Assembly: GCA_946614095.1 (NCBI GenBank)
Contig: CAMOGG010000004.1
Span: forward strand, 1 to 53,732
DNA from: an uncultured Caryophanales bacterium
Lineage (GTDB): Bacteria > Bacillota_I > Bacilli_A > RF39 > UBA660
Reading direction: 5' to 3'
Length of the DNA stretch: 53,732 nucleotides
The notes below the pieces were generated by a model. The model worked only from the letters and a program-made list of their open reading frames with translations, did no database searches and was not told where the DNA came from. Made by a program: the position numbers and the translations under genes. Below, in pieces: positions 41,807 through 52,181 of this stretch. Every line of letters begins with the position of its first letter. The stretch's first letter is position 1.

Positions 41807-41842
41807 GAAATATTATGAAAAGAAAATAATATTTCTTTTTTT
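41805..41842 (+). terminator. thrS terminator
   Basis: A perfect 12-bp stem, AAGAAATATTAT (41805-41816) with ATAATATTTCTT (41826-41837), followed by T residues. Confidence 0.9.
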
Positions 41843-41882
41843 GTCTATTAAAATTAAAAAAAATTGTATACAAATAAAAAGA

Positions 41883-41912
41883 TTGATTTTTCATAACCAT
41901 TTAGTTTATAAT
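41883..41912 (+). promoter_or_regulatory. promoter of the large prepilin gene
   Basis: TTGATT (41883-41888), an 18-bp spacer and TATAAT (41907-41912). Confidence 0.6.
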
Positions 41913-41943
41913 ATAAATATATATAATAAAATGTGGTGATAAA

Positions 41944-44211
41944 ATGATTAGAAAAAAGAATAATAAAGGATTCACACTAGTGGAACTTTTAGTAGCAGTT
42001 GCAATCCTAGGAATAATTACAGGAATGAGTATTCCAATAATAACAAATATAAAAAATAACAATGAAACAAAAAAGTTTGATATTTATGGGAAATCTTTAA
42101 TCACAGCAGCCAAATTATACAAAGATTCTTATGAAGAAGACTTATTCGGACATAAAACATCCGGTTGTAGTAATATTACTATAGACAAACTAAAAGAGAA
42201 AAAATTAATACATGATTTTCCAGATGAAAATATTTCATGTATTAGTGATAGTACATTTGTAAAAATTATAAAATTAAAGAATCAATATGGATATAGTTAT
42301 TCTTTAGGCTGTGGGAAGAAAAGTTCTTCAGGAACAGTAGAAGGAACTCCTATTTATTACTTTCATACAACTTCAAAAAATGAAAAAAGAGTAATAGAAG
42401 CTTTAGAAAAACCAGCACCAGAAGACTTATGTAATCCTCTAGGAGCTATTACTATTAGTGCAAATCCAAGTGAGGGACTGGTTTTGGCAGAAAGTTATAA
42501 ATCAAAAATTATCATTAGAAGTTCTACTGGAATAGAAAACGCTAATATTCAATATTCCTGGAGTGAAAGTACAGATTTTCATTCTATTACAGATTGGAAG
42601 GCCTTAAAAGTTAATATTCCTAATATTACCAATCAAACAGAGAAAGTATTAAATGGAGTAGATGTTGTCATTCAAACCTCAAACATAGCACCACCAGCTG
42701 GGCAACCAGGAACCTATTATTTGTATTTAAAAGTAAATTCACTAAAAGATTTAGGAGGAGAATATTGGAAGGCAGAAGATGGTGGTATTTATACAAAATT
42801 TGGTCCATTTAATGTTGCAAATAAATATACATTAAAATATGATGATGATAATAAAGCTTTATGTGATAATGAACAAATTATTGTATATGTAAAAAAGAAT
42901 GAGACGAAAAAATGGGGAACATTATGTACTCCTACCAAAGTTGGATATGACTTTAACGGATGGAATAAAAATAAGACCGGAGGAGAAAGCACCAAGGTAA
43001 CAGAAGATACTATCGCAAATACAAATTTAACAGCATATGCTCAATGGTCTCCAAAGAAATTAAAAGTTACATTTGATTGTAATGGTGGAAGTACGAATCA
43101 AGAACAAACATTTACGTACGGAGTGGAAAATCAACAATTTAATAAGCTCTGTACAAAAACAGGATACACACTACTAGGATGGGCAGGAAAAAGTGATGCA
43201 ACCGAAAAAAATTGGAATGTAGCAAGTAATGTCACTGATAATTGGATTGATAATAATTCTCCAACCAAAACAATCTACGCAGTATGGGATAAGGCTAGTT
43301 ATACACTTAGTTATGACAAGAATCAAGGAGATGGAGGTTCTACAGCATCAACAACATGTGTACATGGAGAAAACTGTACTGTAGCTACAAACGGATTTAC
43401 AAGAACAGGATATACATTTACAGGATGGAATACAAAAGCAGATGGAACAGGAACAAATTATGCTTCTGGAGCAACTATAAAAATAACGTCAAACACTACT
43501 TTATATGCAAAATGGCGAATAAATGTTGTAAAAATTAGATATAAAGTAAATTCAGGAGAAACATTAGATACAGGAACTGGTCAAGGATTTACCAACGTAA
43601 ACGGCTTTGCCACAAAAGGTGGAAGTAATGTCATCCATACTGTTAAATATGGAGAAAGTATAGGAAGTGCAGGACTTGCAGACTATAACAATAAGTCTTG
43701 GTTAAATATCTCAAGAGACTATAACTGTATAGCAATGTCCGGAATAGAATGGAAGAGTACATCTAATACATATAGTCAATCAACAGTTTATACAGCTTCT
43801 CAGTTATGCAGTACGATAGCAACAGGTGATTGTACCTTAGATTTAAGTGTTAACTGGGGAAAAATAGTTACGATAAAATATAACATGAATGGTGGAAGTC
43901 TTGCTTCTTCTCATGGAGATTCAATAGGGCATAGTGGGCAGTGGATAACAGTAAGTGGAAATACAGAAGCACTCAAACTATACAATGGATGTGCCACATC
44001 CAGTGGTGGATTAGCAAACTATAACAATAGTACTTATATCAACATAAAAAAACCAAGTGGTAAAAATAACCCGACAGCAAAGAAAGAATGGAATACGGCA
44101 AGCAATGGTAGTGGAACAGACTACGACCAAGCAAAAGTATACAGAGGAAGTGACTTCTGTAATGCAAAAACAACAAATTGTACCAGAAATTTATATGTAC
44201 ACTGGAAATAA
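41944..44211 (+). CDS. Large prepilin-like surface protein with InlB-type (Listeria-Bacteroides) repeats
   Basis: 755 residues. The N-terminus is a class III/type IV prepilin signal: basic start, then GFTLVELLVAVAILGII with Glu at +5 after the predicted Gly cleavage site. A pilin-like head (about 35-160) leads to an Ig-like region and then several InlB B-repeats (about 290-520) with the pattern GY.F.GWN......A.W, for example GYDFNGWNKNKTGG, GYTLLGWAGK and GYTFTGWNTKADGTG. Two further related modules (about 520-755) have KIRYKVNSG and KYNMNGGSLASS. Ordinary pseudopilins have 100-200 residues, so this is a pilus-linked adhesin candidate. No pilus assembly gene is in the window. Confidence 0.88.
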   Translation: MIRKKNNKGFTLVELLVAVAILGIITGMSIPIITNIKNNNETKKFDIYGKSLITAAKLYKDSYEEDLFGHKTSGCSNITIDKLKEKKLIHDFPDENISCISDSTFVKIIKLKNQYGYSYSLGCGKKSSSGTVEGTPIYYFHTTSKNEKRVIEALEKPAPEDLCNPLGAITISANPSEGLVLAESYKSKIIIRSSTGIENANIQYSWSESTDFHSITDWKALKVNIPNITNQTEKVLNGVDVVIQTSNIAPPAGQPGTYYLYLKVNSLKDLGGEYWKAEDGGIYTKFGPFNVANKYTLKYDDDNKALCDNEQIIVYVKKNETKKWGTLCTPTKVGYDFNGWNKNKTGGESTKVTEDTIANTNLTAYAQWSPKKLKVTFDCNGGSTNQEQTFTYGVENQQFNKLCTKTGYTLLGWAGKSDATEKNWNVASNVTDNWIDNNSPTKTIYAVWDKASYTLSYDKNQGDGGSTASTTCVHGENCTVATNGFTRTGYTFTGWNTKADGTGTNYASGATIKITSNTTLYAKWRINVVKIRYKVNSGETLDTGTGQGFTNVNGFATKGGSNVIHTVKYGESIGSAGLADYNNKSWLNISRDYNCIAMSGIEWKSTSNTYSQSTVYTASQLCSTIATGDCTLDLSVNWGKIVTIKYNMNGGSLASSHGDSIGHSGQWITVSGNTEALKLYNGCATSSGGLANYNNSTYINIKKPSGKNNPTAKKEWNTASNGSGTDYDQAKVYRGSDFCNAKTTNCTRNLYVHWK

Positions 44212-44215
44212 AACA

Positions 44216-44242
44216 GGAAAAGTCTATGACTTTTTCTTTTTC
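44216..44242 (+). terminator. terminator of the large prepilin gene
   Basis: GAAAAGTC (44217-44224) pairs with GACTTTTTC (44228-44236), loop TAT, then further T. Confidence 0.75.
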
Positions 44243-44319
44243 TATAAATTAACGAAATAATATAGAAAAACAATAAAAATTATGATACGATAATTAGGTC
44301 GACTAAAGGTGGTGGTAGG

Positions 44320-46044
44320 ATGAATCATGATCTTGCGAATAATATCCGTTCAAAGGTAGATATAGTAGACATTATTGGTGAAAGAATCCCTCTAACTGCC
44401 CAAGGAAAAAACTTTTTTGGAGTTTGTCCATTTCATAATGACACGAATCCTTCTATGAGTGTCTCTAGAGAAAAACAAATATATACCTGTTTTTCTTGTC
44501 ATGCAACAGGAAATGTTTTTACTTTTTTAATGAATTATGAACACATGGAATTTAAAGAAGTATTAAAGTATTTAGGAAATAGAGTCGGTGTAGATGTTGG
44601 TAATATTTCCCTTTCAAAAAAAACAACAAAATATGATCATTTATATAAAGCCTATCAATTATCTGTAAAATACTTTCAAAATAATTTAAATAGTAATATT
44701 GGAAAAGATGCAAAAAAATATTTACAAAATAGAAAAATAGAAGAAGAAACCATAAAAGAATTTGAAATAGGTCTTTCCCTTGATAAAAAAGATGACTTAA
44801 CCAAATTACTTACTAGTAAAGATTATGATCTAGTCACGTTAAATAGAATTGGTCTATCGAGTGACAATCATGATATCTATAATGATAGAATTATGTTTCC
44901 TTTATATGATATATCAGGAAAAGTAGTAGGCTTTAGTGGAAGAATTTATAAAGAGAATGGTCAAAATAAATATGTAAATACCAAAGAAACAGAAATCTTT
45001 AAAAAAAGAGAACTCTTATATCATTACCATATAGCTAAAGAAGAATGTAGAAAAGAAAAGTCTGTAATCATTATGGAAGGATTTATGGATGTGATTCGAG
45101 CATCAACAGTAGGAATAAAAAATACCATAGCTTTAATGGGAACAGCACTGACAAAGGAACAAATCAATTTAATTAAAAGACTATCAAATAATATTATTTT
45201 ATGTCTAGATGGAGATGATCCGGGACAACATGCAACCTTAAGTATAGGAAACACCTTATTAGAACAAGGAATGGAAACAAAAGTAATTGTCTTACCAAAT
45301 CCAGAAGATCCAGATAGTTATATATTAAAGAATGGAAAAGAACGTTTCCTAGGACTAATAAATTCAGCTATTAACTTTTCAGATTATAAAATGCAAAAGA
45401 TGAGAGAAAATGTAGATTTTCGCTCTGATGAAGAAAAAGCCAAATATATTAATGAAGTAGTAGCAGAAACAGCAAAATTAGAAGACCCAATTCGTATAGA
45501 AGTTGTATTAAAAAGACTTGCAAAAGAGTTCGATATAAGTTATAATACTTTGGAACTGCGTTTGAATAGTCTAAAAAAAGACAACCAGAAGCAAAAAAAA
45601 GTAATCGTCAAAACAGAAAAAAAGCCTAGAAAAGATAAATATCAAAAAGCTTTCGAACAAATACTCTTTTTTATGCTAAATAATGATTGGATTATTACTC
45701 AAGTAGAACAGGAACATTTAATCTTTCCAGAAGAAATCATGAGAACCACATGTAATGAAATTATTTATTATTATAAAACGTATGGAAATATTAATGTAGC
45801 CGATTTCTACACATATGTTCAAGAAAAGGAGAACATTTTGCTATTCTTAAACAATATTTTAGCAGAAAATTATAATGAGACTACTGATAAGGAAGAGTTA
45901 TTTCTATATTTTAAAGTAGTACGAGAATATAGTATGAAACAAGAAATAAAGAGACTCACAAATTTAATGAAAAAAGAAATAGATCCATTAGAACAAGCTA
46001 AAATAGTAGAAAGGATTAGAAAGCTGAGGTTAGGAGATAGTTAG
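44320..46044 (+). CDS. dnaG: DNA primase
   Basis: Synthesises RNA primers at the replication fork. The 574 residues have the CHC2 zinc domain at about 36-60 ([27 protein letters not shown]), the N-terminal catalytic region with [10 protein letters not shown] and GFSGRIY, the Toprim domain with [10 protein letters not shown] and [10 protein letters not shown], and a C-terminal helicase-interaction region. AAAGGTGG precedes the ATG. It starts the dnaG-rpoD-trmK operon; rpsU, often upstream, is absent. Confidence 0.96.
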   Translation: MNHDLANNIRSKVDIVDIIGERIPLTAQGKNFFGVCPFHNDTNPSMSVSREKQIYTCFSCHATGNVFTFLMNYEHMEFKEVLKYLGNRVGVDVGNISLSKKTTKYDHLYKAYQLSVKYFQNNLNSNIGKDAKKYLQNRKIEEETIKEFEIGLSLDKKDDLTKLLTSKDYDLVTLNRIGLSSDNHDIYNDRIMFPLYDISGKVVGFSGRIYKENGQNKYVNTKETEIFKKRELLYHYHIAKEECRKEKSVIIMEGFMDVIRASTVGIKNTIALMGTALTKEQINLIKRLSNNIILCLDGDDPGQHATLSIGNTLLEQGMETKVIVLPNPEDPDSYILKNGKERFLGLINSAINFSDYKMQKMRENVDFRSDEEKAKYINEVVAETAKLEDPIRIEVVLKRLAKEFDISYNTLELRLNSLKKDNQKQKKVIVKTEKKPRKDKYQKAFEQILFFMLNNDWIITQVEQEHLIFPEEIMRTTCNEIIYYYKTYGNINVADFYTYVQEKENILLFLNNILAENYNETTDKEELFLYFKVVREYSMKQEIKRLTNLMKKEIDPLEQAKIVERIRKLRLGDS

Positions 46045-46045
46045 T

Positions 46046-47137
46046 ATGGTAGAAGAAATTAAAACATTAGACGAAAGAAAAAATAAGTTATTAGTACTTG
46101 GACAAAAGCAAGGATACGTAACATATGAACAATTAGCAGAACAATTAAAGGGGTTAGATGTTGATAGTGATACTCTAGATGAATTATATAATTTCTTAGT
46201 AGAGGCAAACATTGAAATCGTCTCAGAAGATGGTAGTGATGATGCTAGTGGTGAAGAAATTACCGATGATATGTCTGTTGAAAACTTAACATTATCAAAA
46301 GATGTTAAAATCAATGATCCGGTAAGAATGTATTTAAAAGAGATTGGACGTATTAACTTATTAACATCTGATGAAGAATTTGAATACGCTAAAAGAGCAG
46401 AAGAAGGCGATGAAGAAGCTAAAAGATTACTTGCAGAATCAAATTTACGTTTAGTGGTTAGTATAGCTAAAAGATATGTAGGAAGAGGTATGCTATTCTT
46501 AGATTTAATCCAAGAAGGAAATATTGGTTTAATGAAGGCAGTAGATAAATTTGACCCAACTAAAGGATATAAATTTTCAACTTATGCAACATGGTGGATT
46601 AGACAAGCAATTACTCGTGCAATAGCAGATCAAGCAAGAACCATTCGTGTTCCTGTACACATGGTGGAAACCATCAATAAATTAGCTAGAGTACAAAGAC
46701 AATTAACACAAGAATTAAACAGAGAGCCAACCGATGAAGAAATTGCTAAAAAATTAGGAATTACTGTAGAAAAAGTACGTGAAGTATATAAAATATCACA
46801 AGATCCAGTTTCTCTAGAAACTCCTATTGGAGAAGAAGATGATTCTCATTTAGGAGATTTCATCAAAGATGAAAGAACAATGGGGCCTGAAGAATATGCA
46901 ACAGTTGAAATGTTAAAAGAAGAATTAAAAGGAGTTCTAGCAACATTAACAGAAAGAGAAGAAAAAGTATTAAGATTACGTTTTGGACTAGATGACGGAC
47001 AATGTAGAACCCTTGAAGAAGTAGGACAAATCTTTGGTGTTACACGTGAAAGAATTCGTCAAATAGAAGCAAAAGCTCTTCGTAAATTAAGACATCCATC
47101 TCGTTCTCGTAAATTAAAGGACTTTTTAACAGACTAA
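46046..47137 (+). CDS. rpoD: RNA polymerase primary sigma factor (SigA)
   Basis: Housekeeping sigma-70 factor, 363 residues. Region 1.1 is short and acidic (about 10-85); region 1.2 starts [17 protein letters not shown], region 2 contains [36 protein letters not shown] and [10 protein letters not shown], region 3 follows, and region 4 has [24 protein letters not shown]. It recognises TTGACA/TATAAT-type promoters like those seen here. It starts 1 nt after dnaG and its stop overlaps trmK as TAATG. Confidence 0.98.
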   Translation: MVEEIKTLDERKNKLLVLGQKQGYVTYEQLAEQLKGLDVDSDTLDELYNFLVEANIEIVSEDGSDDASGEEITDDMSVENLTLSKDVKINDPVRMYLKEIGRINLLTSDEEFEYAKRAEEGDEEAKRLLAESNLRLVVSIAKRYVGRGMLFLDLIQEGNIGLMKAVDKFDPTKGYKFSTYATWWIRQAITRAIADQARTIRVPVHMVETINKLARVQRQLTQELNREPTDEEIAKKLGITVEKVREVYKISQDPVSLETPIGEEDDSHLGDFIKDERTMGPEEYATVEMLKEELKGVLATLTEREEKVLRLRFGLDDGQCRTLEEVGQIFGVTRERIRQIEAKALRKLRHPSRSRKLKDFLTD

Positions 47138-47805
47138 TGAGAATTAATGCAAGACTAAAAAAAATAGGGGATTTAGTGGAAGCTAATTCCTTTTGTTTAG
47201 ATGTAGGATGTGATCATGCACTATTAGATATTTATCTAGTAAAGCAAAAGAAAGATATTAAAACAATCGCATCCGATATTGCAGAAGGTCCTCTAGAGCA
47301 AGCAAAAAAAAATATAAAAAGAGAACGATTAGAAAATGAAATAGAAACACGTTTGGGAGACGGATTAGACACTTATTCCGAAGAAATCAATACCGTAATT
47401 ATTTCAGGAATGGGTGGAAAAAGCATTATTGGTATTCTAAAAAGAAATCCAAAAGTACTAAAAAAAATAGATACTTTAATATTAAGTCCCAATAATTATC
47501 AAGAAGATGTAAAAAGATATTGTTGTAAAAATAAATTTTTCATTCAAAATGAAGAATTTGTTCGTGATAAAAACTTTATTTATCAAATCATTATATTAAA
47601 AAAAGGAAAGAAAAAATATACAAGAAAAGAATATTTCTTTGGGCCAGTTTTTATAAAAAAGAAAGGCCCATTATTTAGAGAGTATTATGAAAGAGAAAAA
47701 AAATCACGAGAAATTCTTTTAACATTATTACCTAAGAATTTTTATTATAAAAGATGGACTACTAAAAATGAAATAAAAATGATTGAAAAAGAAATAGAGG
47801 ACTAG
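47137..47805 (+). CDS. trmK: tRNA (adenine-22-N1)-methyltransferase TrmK
   Basis: Methylates A22 in the D-loop of tRNA. The 222 residues show the SAM-binding start CLDVGCDHALLDIYLV, ASDIAEGPLEQAKKN, the LGDGLDT segment and the family NPPY-like motif LSPNNYQEDVKRY with ISGMGGKSI before it. The C-terminal coiled-coil tail is present. Its ATG shares bases with the rpoD stop. Bacillus also places trmK (yqfN) after rpoD. Confidence 0.94.
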   Translation: MRINARLKKIGDLVEANSFCLDVGCDHALLDIYLVKQKKDIKTIASDIAEGPLEQAKKNIKRERLENEIETRLGDGLDTYSEEINTVIISGMGGKSIIGILKRNPKVLKKIDTLILSPNNYQEDVKRYCCKNKFFIQNEEFVRDKNFIYQIIILKKGKKKYTRKEYFFGPVFIKKKGPLFREYYEREKKSREILLTLLPKNFYYKRWTTKNEIKMIEKEIED

Positions 47806-47822
47806 TAATTAGTCCTTTTCTG
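47798..47822 (+). terminator. terminator of the dnaG-rpoD-trmK operon
   Basis: AGGACTA (47798-47804) pairs with TAGTCCT (47810-47816), followed by TTTC. The stop codon lies in the stem. Confidence 0.75.
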
Positions 47823-47857
47823 TACTATAATAGAGTTATGAATTACTGAGGTGTATT

Positions 47858-49201
47858 ATGAAAAAAAACATAATAATATTAATAATAATTGGATTAATAT
47901 TAACGTATCAAGAAAATGTTTATGCAAAAGATACTGTTTTTTCATTAAACAAATATCAAGAAGAAACTTATAATTTTATTAGAAATAGCTATGATAACAA
48001 TCAACAACAAGATGGTTTAATAGTTGCTGGAAATTATTTAAAAGAAGAAATAGAACAAAATGATGAAGTATATGAAGATTATCAAATCATCTTAGGAAAG
48101 TACAATAAACAAGGAAAATTACTATGGAAATATAGCTATGGTAAAACAAAAGAAGATAAAATAGATGATTTATTTTATACTTATAATGAATCTGGTAAGA
48201 TAGATGGATATGGAGTTTGTCTAGAAAAGACACTAGATATAGGAGAAACATTACCAGATAATACTTCAAATACAACATTTTTAAAAATAGATTTATCAGG
48301 AAAACTAGTTTTAGAAAAAGATTCTGGTATTCAAAAAAAAGAAAGAATTATAAAAATAAGTCCAATTTTAAAAGAAGATAAAACTCTAGACTATTATATA
48401 GCAATTGGAACAATCAATAATTCATCTGTTATTGTAAAATATGATAGAGAACTAAATATTATTTGGGAAAAAGAATTAAATGAAGAAGCAACAACTTATC
48501 AAGAAATTGTTCCTATTTGGAATAATAATCAAGTAACTTCTTTTGCAATCATTAAGTCAAAAGAAGAAAACAATCAAAAACAAGTATTCTTAATGAAATA
48601 TGATCTAGAAGGAAATGCAATAAATACAATAAATGATCATCTGGAGCAATATGACTCTTATCAATTACTAGAGTCTAGTGAAGGCTTTCTTCTATATGGA
48701 ATTACTTCAGAAGTAAAATTAAAAAAAGGAGAAAAAAGCTATTATCTAATCAAATATAATACAGAATTAGGAGAAGAGTGGGAAAGTATTGGAGAAATTC
48801 CAATTGAATCAAATCAAAAAATTAACATTCAAAAAGATGATGAGAAAAAAAATTATTATCTACAATACATTAATAAAGTAGACTCTAGTCTTGAAGTAAT
48901 TGAATTAGATGAAGAGGGATTATTTCAAAAGAAAATCAAAAAAATACAAGCTGATTATTATGATATAGAAGACTTTATAACAGATGGAGAAGTACTATTC
49001 TTTGTAGGTCAAATTAATTGCCCAGAAGATGATACTTGTGATTATGATTCTAATTCATTATTCTTAATCAGTGATGAAGATAAAGTAATAGAAGTAAAAG
49101 AAGAAGATAGTAAAAATATTTTAGTAATCACGATAATCGCTGTCATAGGAATTACTGGTATAGTATTAATAAGACAAAGAAGAAAGAGCTTACAAAAATA
49201 A
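47858..49201 (+). CDS. Membrane-anchored propeller-like surface protein
   Basis: 447 residues. A signal peptide (IIILIIIGLILTYQENVYA) is followed by a long outer part with repeated motifs of the type G(K/N)YNKQGKLLWKYSYG, LKIDLSGKLVLEK, VKYDRELNIIWEKEL and KYNTELGEEWES, the Trp-centred strands typical of beta-propellers. A C-terminal helix (ILVITIIAVIGITGIVLI) and RQRRKSLQK tail anchor it, without an LPxTG motif. Ligand unknown. It resembles the 15415 protein in plan but not in anchoring. Confidence 0.8.
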   Translation: MKKNIIILIIIGLILTYQENVYAKDTVFSLNKYQEETYNFIRNSYDNNQQQDGLIVAGNYLKEEIEQNDEVYEDYQIILGKYNKQGKLLWKYSYGKTKEDKIDDLFYTYNESGKIDGYGVCLEKTLDIGETLPDNTSNTTFLKIDLSGKLVLEKDSGIQKKERIIKISPILKEDKTLDYYIAIGTINNSSVIVKYDRELNIIWEKELNEEATTYQEIVPIWNNNQVTSFAIIKSKEENNQKQVFLMKYDLEGNAINTINDHLEQYDSYQLLESSEGFLLYGITSEVKLKKGEKSYYLIKYNTELGEEWESIGEIPIESNQKINIQKDDEKKNYYLQYINKVDSSLEVIELDEEGLFQKKIKKIQADYYDIEDFITDGEVLFFVGQINCPEDDTCDYDSNSLFLISDEDKVIEVKEEDSKNILVITIIAVIGITGIVLIRQRRKSLQK

Positions 49202-49212
49202 GCTCTTTTATG
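49183..49212. terminator. bidirectional terminator
   Basis: AAAGAGCTTA (49183-49192) pairs with TAAGCTCTTT (49199-49208), loop CAAAAA. It lies between the convergent 47858 and 49208 genes. Confidence 0.85.
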
Positions 49213-49576
49213 ATGAAGTCTTTTTCTTACAATTAATTCCCAAAATACTTCCAATAATAGAAGTAAAGAGAATAAGAAAATAGTAAAAGAATATTTTCCA
49301 TTGAAATTTAGAAAGTAGAATTGTAATAGAAAATAAAAAGATAATAATAGGGGAACTGAATTTCATTCCTTCTAAATATCCTTGTCGAGAGGAGCTTTTT
49401 CCTAAAAGTAAACTATTGATAAAAATTGGAATCAATAGAGAAAATAATAAGAAAATTGAAAATAAATGAGAAGAAATAAAATCAAAATAATAGAGTAATG
49501 TAAAAATAAAGGATAAAAGAAAAATTTCCAAAATAGTCCAAAAATATCGAATTAGTATTTTTTTAAGATAATTCAT
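49208..49576 (-). CDS. Small membrane protein, TIGR04086/YrzE-like
   Basis: 122 residues with four predicted helices and a conserved-looking central segment LLLGKSSSRQGYLEGMKFSSP between helices two and three, as in TIGR04086 proteins (Bacillus YrzE). The end is basic (NCKKKTSS). The function of this family is unknown. It is transcribed divergently from the next gene; the 74-bp gap must hold both promoters. Confidence 0.72.
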   Translation of the reverse strand: MNYLKKILIRYFWTILEIFLLSFIFTLLYYFDFISSHLFSIFLLFSLLIPIFINSLLLGKSSSRQGYLEGMKFSSPIIIFLFSITILLSKFQWKIFFYYFLILFTSIIGSILGINCKKKTSS

Positions 49577-49650
49577 AATTCACCTCATAAAAAGAATATG
49601 AAAAAGTATAAAAAAATATGATTCTTATCATAATAGAAGTAGGTGATTTC

Positions 49651-50295
49651 ATGAAATATTTTGTAATTTTTTATCGTAGTATATTCTTCTATCTTTTAAT
49701 TACCACAGTATACCGTATTATGGGAAAAAGAGAAATAGGAGAATTATCTATTATTGATTTTATTGTATCAATTTTTATTGCAGAAATGGCTGCGATTTCT
49801 ATTGAAAATTATGATGCAAGTATCTTAGTATCAATTATTCCAATTTCTATTTTAGTGATTCTTCAAGTAATATTTTCTTTCCTATCATTAAAGAGTGAAA
49901 ATGCAAGAAATATCTTAGATGGAGAGCCATCTGTTATCATTAATAGAGGAAAAGTAAACTTAAAAGAAATGAAAAAACAAAGATATAATCTAGATGACTT
50001 ATTAACTCAATTAAGAGAAAAATCCATTAAATCCATAGAAGAAGTAGACTACGCAATATTAGAAACTAGTGGTAAATTATCCGTATTTACAAGAGAAGAT
50101 GATCCAACTAGAAGCTACCCATTACCAGTTATTATGGATGGTAAAGTAGAAGAAGAAGTATTAACTCAAATAAAAAAAAATAAAACATGGTTAGAAAAAG
50201 AACTAGAAGAAGAAAATATATCATTAGAAAATATCTTTTATGCCTTTTATAAGAATAAAAAATTATATATTATTGAACAAGATAAGATAAAATGA
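49651..50295 (+). CDS. DUF421 (YetF-like) membrane protein
   Basis: 214 residues. Three N-terminal helices (YFVIFYRSIFFYLLITTVYRI onward) with RIMGKREIGELSIIDFIVSI, the family signature, precede a cytoplasmic alpha/beta domain (LDGEPSVIINRGKVNLKEMKKQRYNLDDLLTQLREK, VDYAILETSGKLSVF). DUF421 proteins in Bacillus are spore or envelope associated, with no defined activity. The ATG at 49651 follows AGGTGAT; the in-frame ATG at 49618 has no ribosome site. Confidence 0.9.
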   Translation: MKYFVIFYRSIFFYLLITTVYRIMGKREIGELSIIDFIVSIFIAEMAAISIENYDASILVSIIPISILVILQVIFSFLSLKSENARNILDGEPSVIINRGKVNLKEMKKQRYNLDDLLTQLREKSIKSIEEVDYAILETSGKLSVFTREDDPTRSYPLPVIMDGKVEEEVLTQIKKNKTWLEKELEEENISLENIFYAFYKNKKLYIIEQDKIK

Positions 50296-50339
50296 CAAAA
50301 TTATTCCTATAACAATCATAAAATAAGAATGGTGATGAT

Positions 50340-51494
50340 ATGAAAAAAACAGTTTTCTTATTTTCTTGTTTATTATTAGGAATAATCATGATAAATCAAA
50401 ATGAAAGAACTCAAGAAGAAAAAAAAGAAGAAACAAGAGCAGTCTTTATTAGTTATATGGAATTGAATAAATATATTAATAAAGAGGAAAATGAAAGTAA
50501 AAATAATATTGTAAAGATGATTCATAATATAAAAAACATGAACTTAAATACGATTATCTTACAAGTACGAGCAGCATCTGATGCTATATATCCATCTAAA
50601 ATATTTCCAACAAGCATGTATATTGTAAAAGAAGAAGGAAATAAAACATATGATGTATTAAATTATTTTATAGAAGAATCACATAAAAACCATATAAAAG
50701 TAATTGCTTGGATAAATCCTTATCGTATACGAACAACGAATGATTTCACAACTATTAGTAAGAATAATCCTGCTTATCAATACTTAAATACCAATACAAT
50801 ATATCAAAATAATGGTATTTACTATAATCCTTCTAAAAAAGAAGTAACAAAATTAATCATAGATGGAGTAGAAGAGTTATTAAAATATCCAATTGATGGA
50901 TTATTAATGGATGATTATTTTTATCCCAGCAATGATATTGATGAAGAAGATTATTTAGAATATTTAAAAACTCATGATTATATAGAAAAAAAAGAATATC
51001 ATCTTCAAATAATTAGTGAAATGATCAAACAAGTTCATGAAAAATGTCAAAAAAAGAAGGTATTATTTGGAGTATCTCCAGATGGTAATATTGAGAATAA
51101 TTATGAAAAACATTTTGCCGATGTAAAAAAGTGGATGGAAGAAGAGAATTATATTGATTTTATCATGCCACAAATTTATTATGGTTTCTATAATAGTACC
51201 AAAGACTATTGTAAAGTGACGAAAGAATGGGAATCACTTCTAAAAAATGATAAAATACATCTTTTAGTAGCATTAGCATTCTATAAAGTAGGGAAAGAAG
51301 ATCCTTATGCCAAAGAAGGAAGAGAAGAATGGATTTATAATCAAGATATCATTATGAGAGAGATTCTTTTATCAAGAAACTTAAAAAATTATCAAGGTTT
51401 TTCTCTATTTCGATATGATAGTATTTTTGATGTAGAAAGCTATAGTACCAATAGTATTCCAGAAATAGAAAATTTAAAAAAAATAATAAAATAG
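50340..51494 (+). CDS. Family 10-like glycoside hydrolase (GHL10/YngK type)
   Basis: 384 residues with an N-terminal signal or anchor (VFLFSCLLLGIIMI) and a TIM-barrel pattern typical of GHL10: TRAVFISYMELN, LNTIILQVRAASDAIYPS, HIKVIAWINPYRIR, YPIDGLLMDDYFYP with likely acidic catalytic residues, VLFGVSPDGN, IDFIMPQIYYGF and YQGFSLFRYDSIF. YngK-type proteins are thought to act on peptidoglycan or wall polymers. GGTGAT precedes the ATG. Confidence 0.9.
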   Translation: MKKTVFLFSCLLLGIIMINQNERTQEEKKEETRAVFISYMELNKYINKEENESKNNIVKMIHNIKNMNLNTIILQVRAASDAIYPSKIFPTSMYIVKEEGNKTYDVLNYFIEESHKNHIKVIAWINPYRIRTTNDFTTISKNNPAYQYLNTNTIYQNNGIYYNPSKKEVTKLIIDGVEELLKYPIDGLLMDDYFYPSNDIDEEDYLEYLKTHDYIEKKEYHLQIISEMIKQVHEKCQKKKVLFGVSPDGNIENNYEKHFADVKKWMEEENYIDFIMPQIYYGFYNSTKDYCKVTKEWESLLKNDKIHLLVALAFYKVGKEDPYAKEGREEWIYNQDIIMREILLSRNLKNYQGFSLFRYDSIFDVESYSTNSIPEIENLKKIIK

Positions 51495-51544
51495 TTTTGT
51501 AAAAGAAAAGATTCTGTTATAATGAAAAGGAAAGTAGGCGTAAT

Positions 51545-52084
51545 ATGGAAAATGAAAAAGGATTTACACTAGTAGAGTTACTTGCAATGTTAGTAGTACT
51601 AGGTATACTTATGGGAGTAACTATTCCCAATATAACAGGAATCTTAAGTCAATCAAAAAATAATCAAATACTAGAAGATGCAACAAAGATGATAGAAACA
51701 ACAAAAATAAAAATCGCAACACATAGTACTGGATATGATAAGATTCCTAAAATATCTGCTGGAGAGTGTATCGTTCTAAGTCTAAATTATTTAAATGATA
51801 ATGAAGATATTGGAACAGGACCTAATGAAGGAGAATATCAAGATTATGATTCTTATGTAGTTTATACCATTGAAGGAAAACAGAGAAAGTACTACGTACG
51901 CTTAGTAGAAGAAGTAAAAGGAAAATATTCAGGTATAGATGAAGTAGAATCACAAGTACTAGAAAAAAATACCTATAACAATATAGGACCTATTTCTAGT
52001 CTCAAAGGGATAAGTGAAGCTTCGACTCCAAGTGAAGTTCAAACAAAGATCAATAAAAGCTGTAATGTAAAATATTTTAAATAA
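51545..52084 (+). CDS. Prepilin/pseudopilin-like protein
   Basis: 179 residues. MENEKGFTLVELLAMLVVLG is a type IV prepilin signal with the Gly-Phe cleavage site and Glu at +5, followed by a long N-terminal helix and a small beta domain (YQDYDSYVVYTIEGKQRKYYVRLVEEV). Two Cys could form a disulfide. It shares no obvious sequence with the next gene beyond the N-terminus. TATAAT (51518-51523) lies upstream. Candidate minor pilin or competence pseudopilin. Confidence 0.88.
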   Translation: MENEKGFTLVELLAMLVVLGILMGVTIPNITGILSQSKNNQILEDATKMIETTKIKIATHSTGYDKIPKISAGECIVLSLNYLNDNEDIGTGPNEGEYQDYDSYVVYTIEGKQRKYYVRLVEEVKGKYSGIDEVESQVLEKNTYNNIGPISSLKGISEASTPSEVQTKINKSCNVKYFK

Positions 52085-52116
52085 ATGTAAAATAATGTCA
52101 TTTTTATAAAAAAATA

Positions 52117-52145
52117 TTGTCAACCAAATAAAACTATGTTACGAT
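52117..52145 (+). promoter_or_regulatory. promoter of the 52182 prepilin gene
   Basis: TTGTCA (52117-52122), a 17-bp spacer and TACGAT (52140-52145). It is stronger than average for this region, matching a pilin expected to be abundant. Confidence 0.6.
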
Positions 52146-52181
52146 AATAATGTAAAAAATAGAAAGAGAAAGGTGAAAAAA

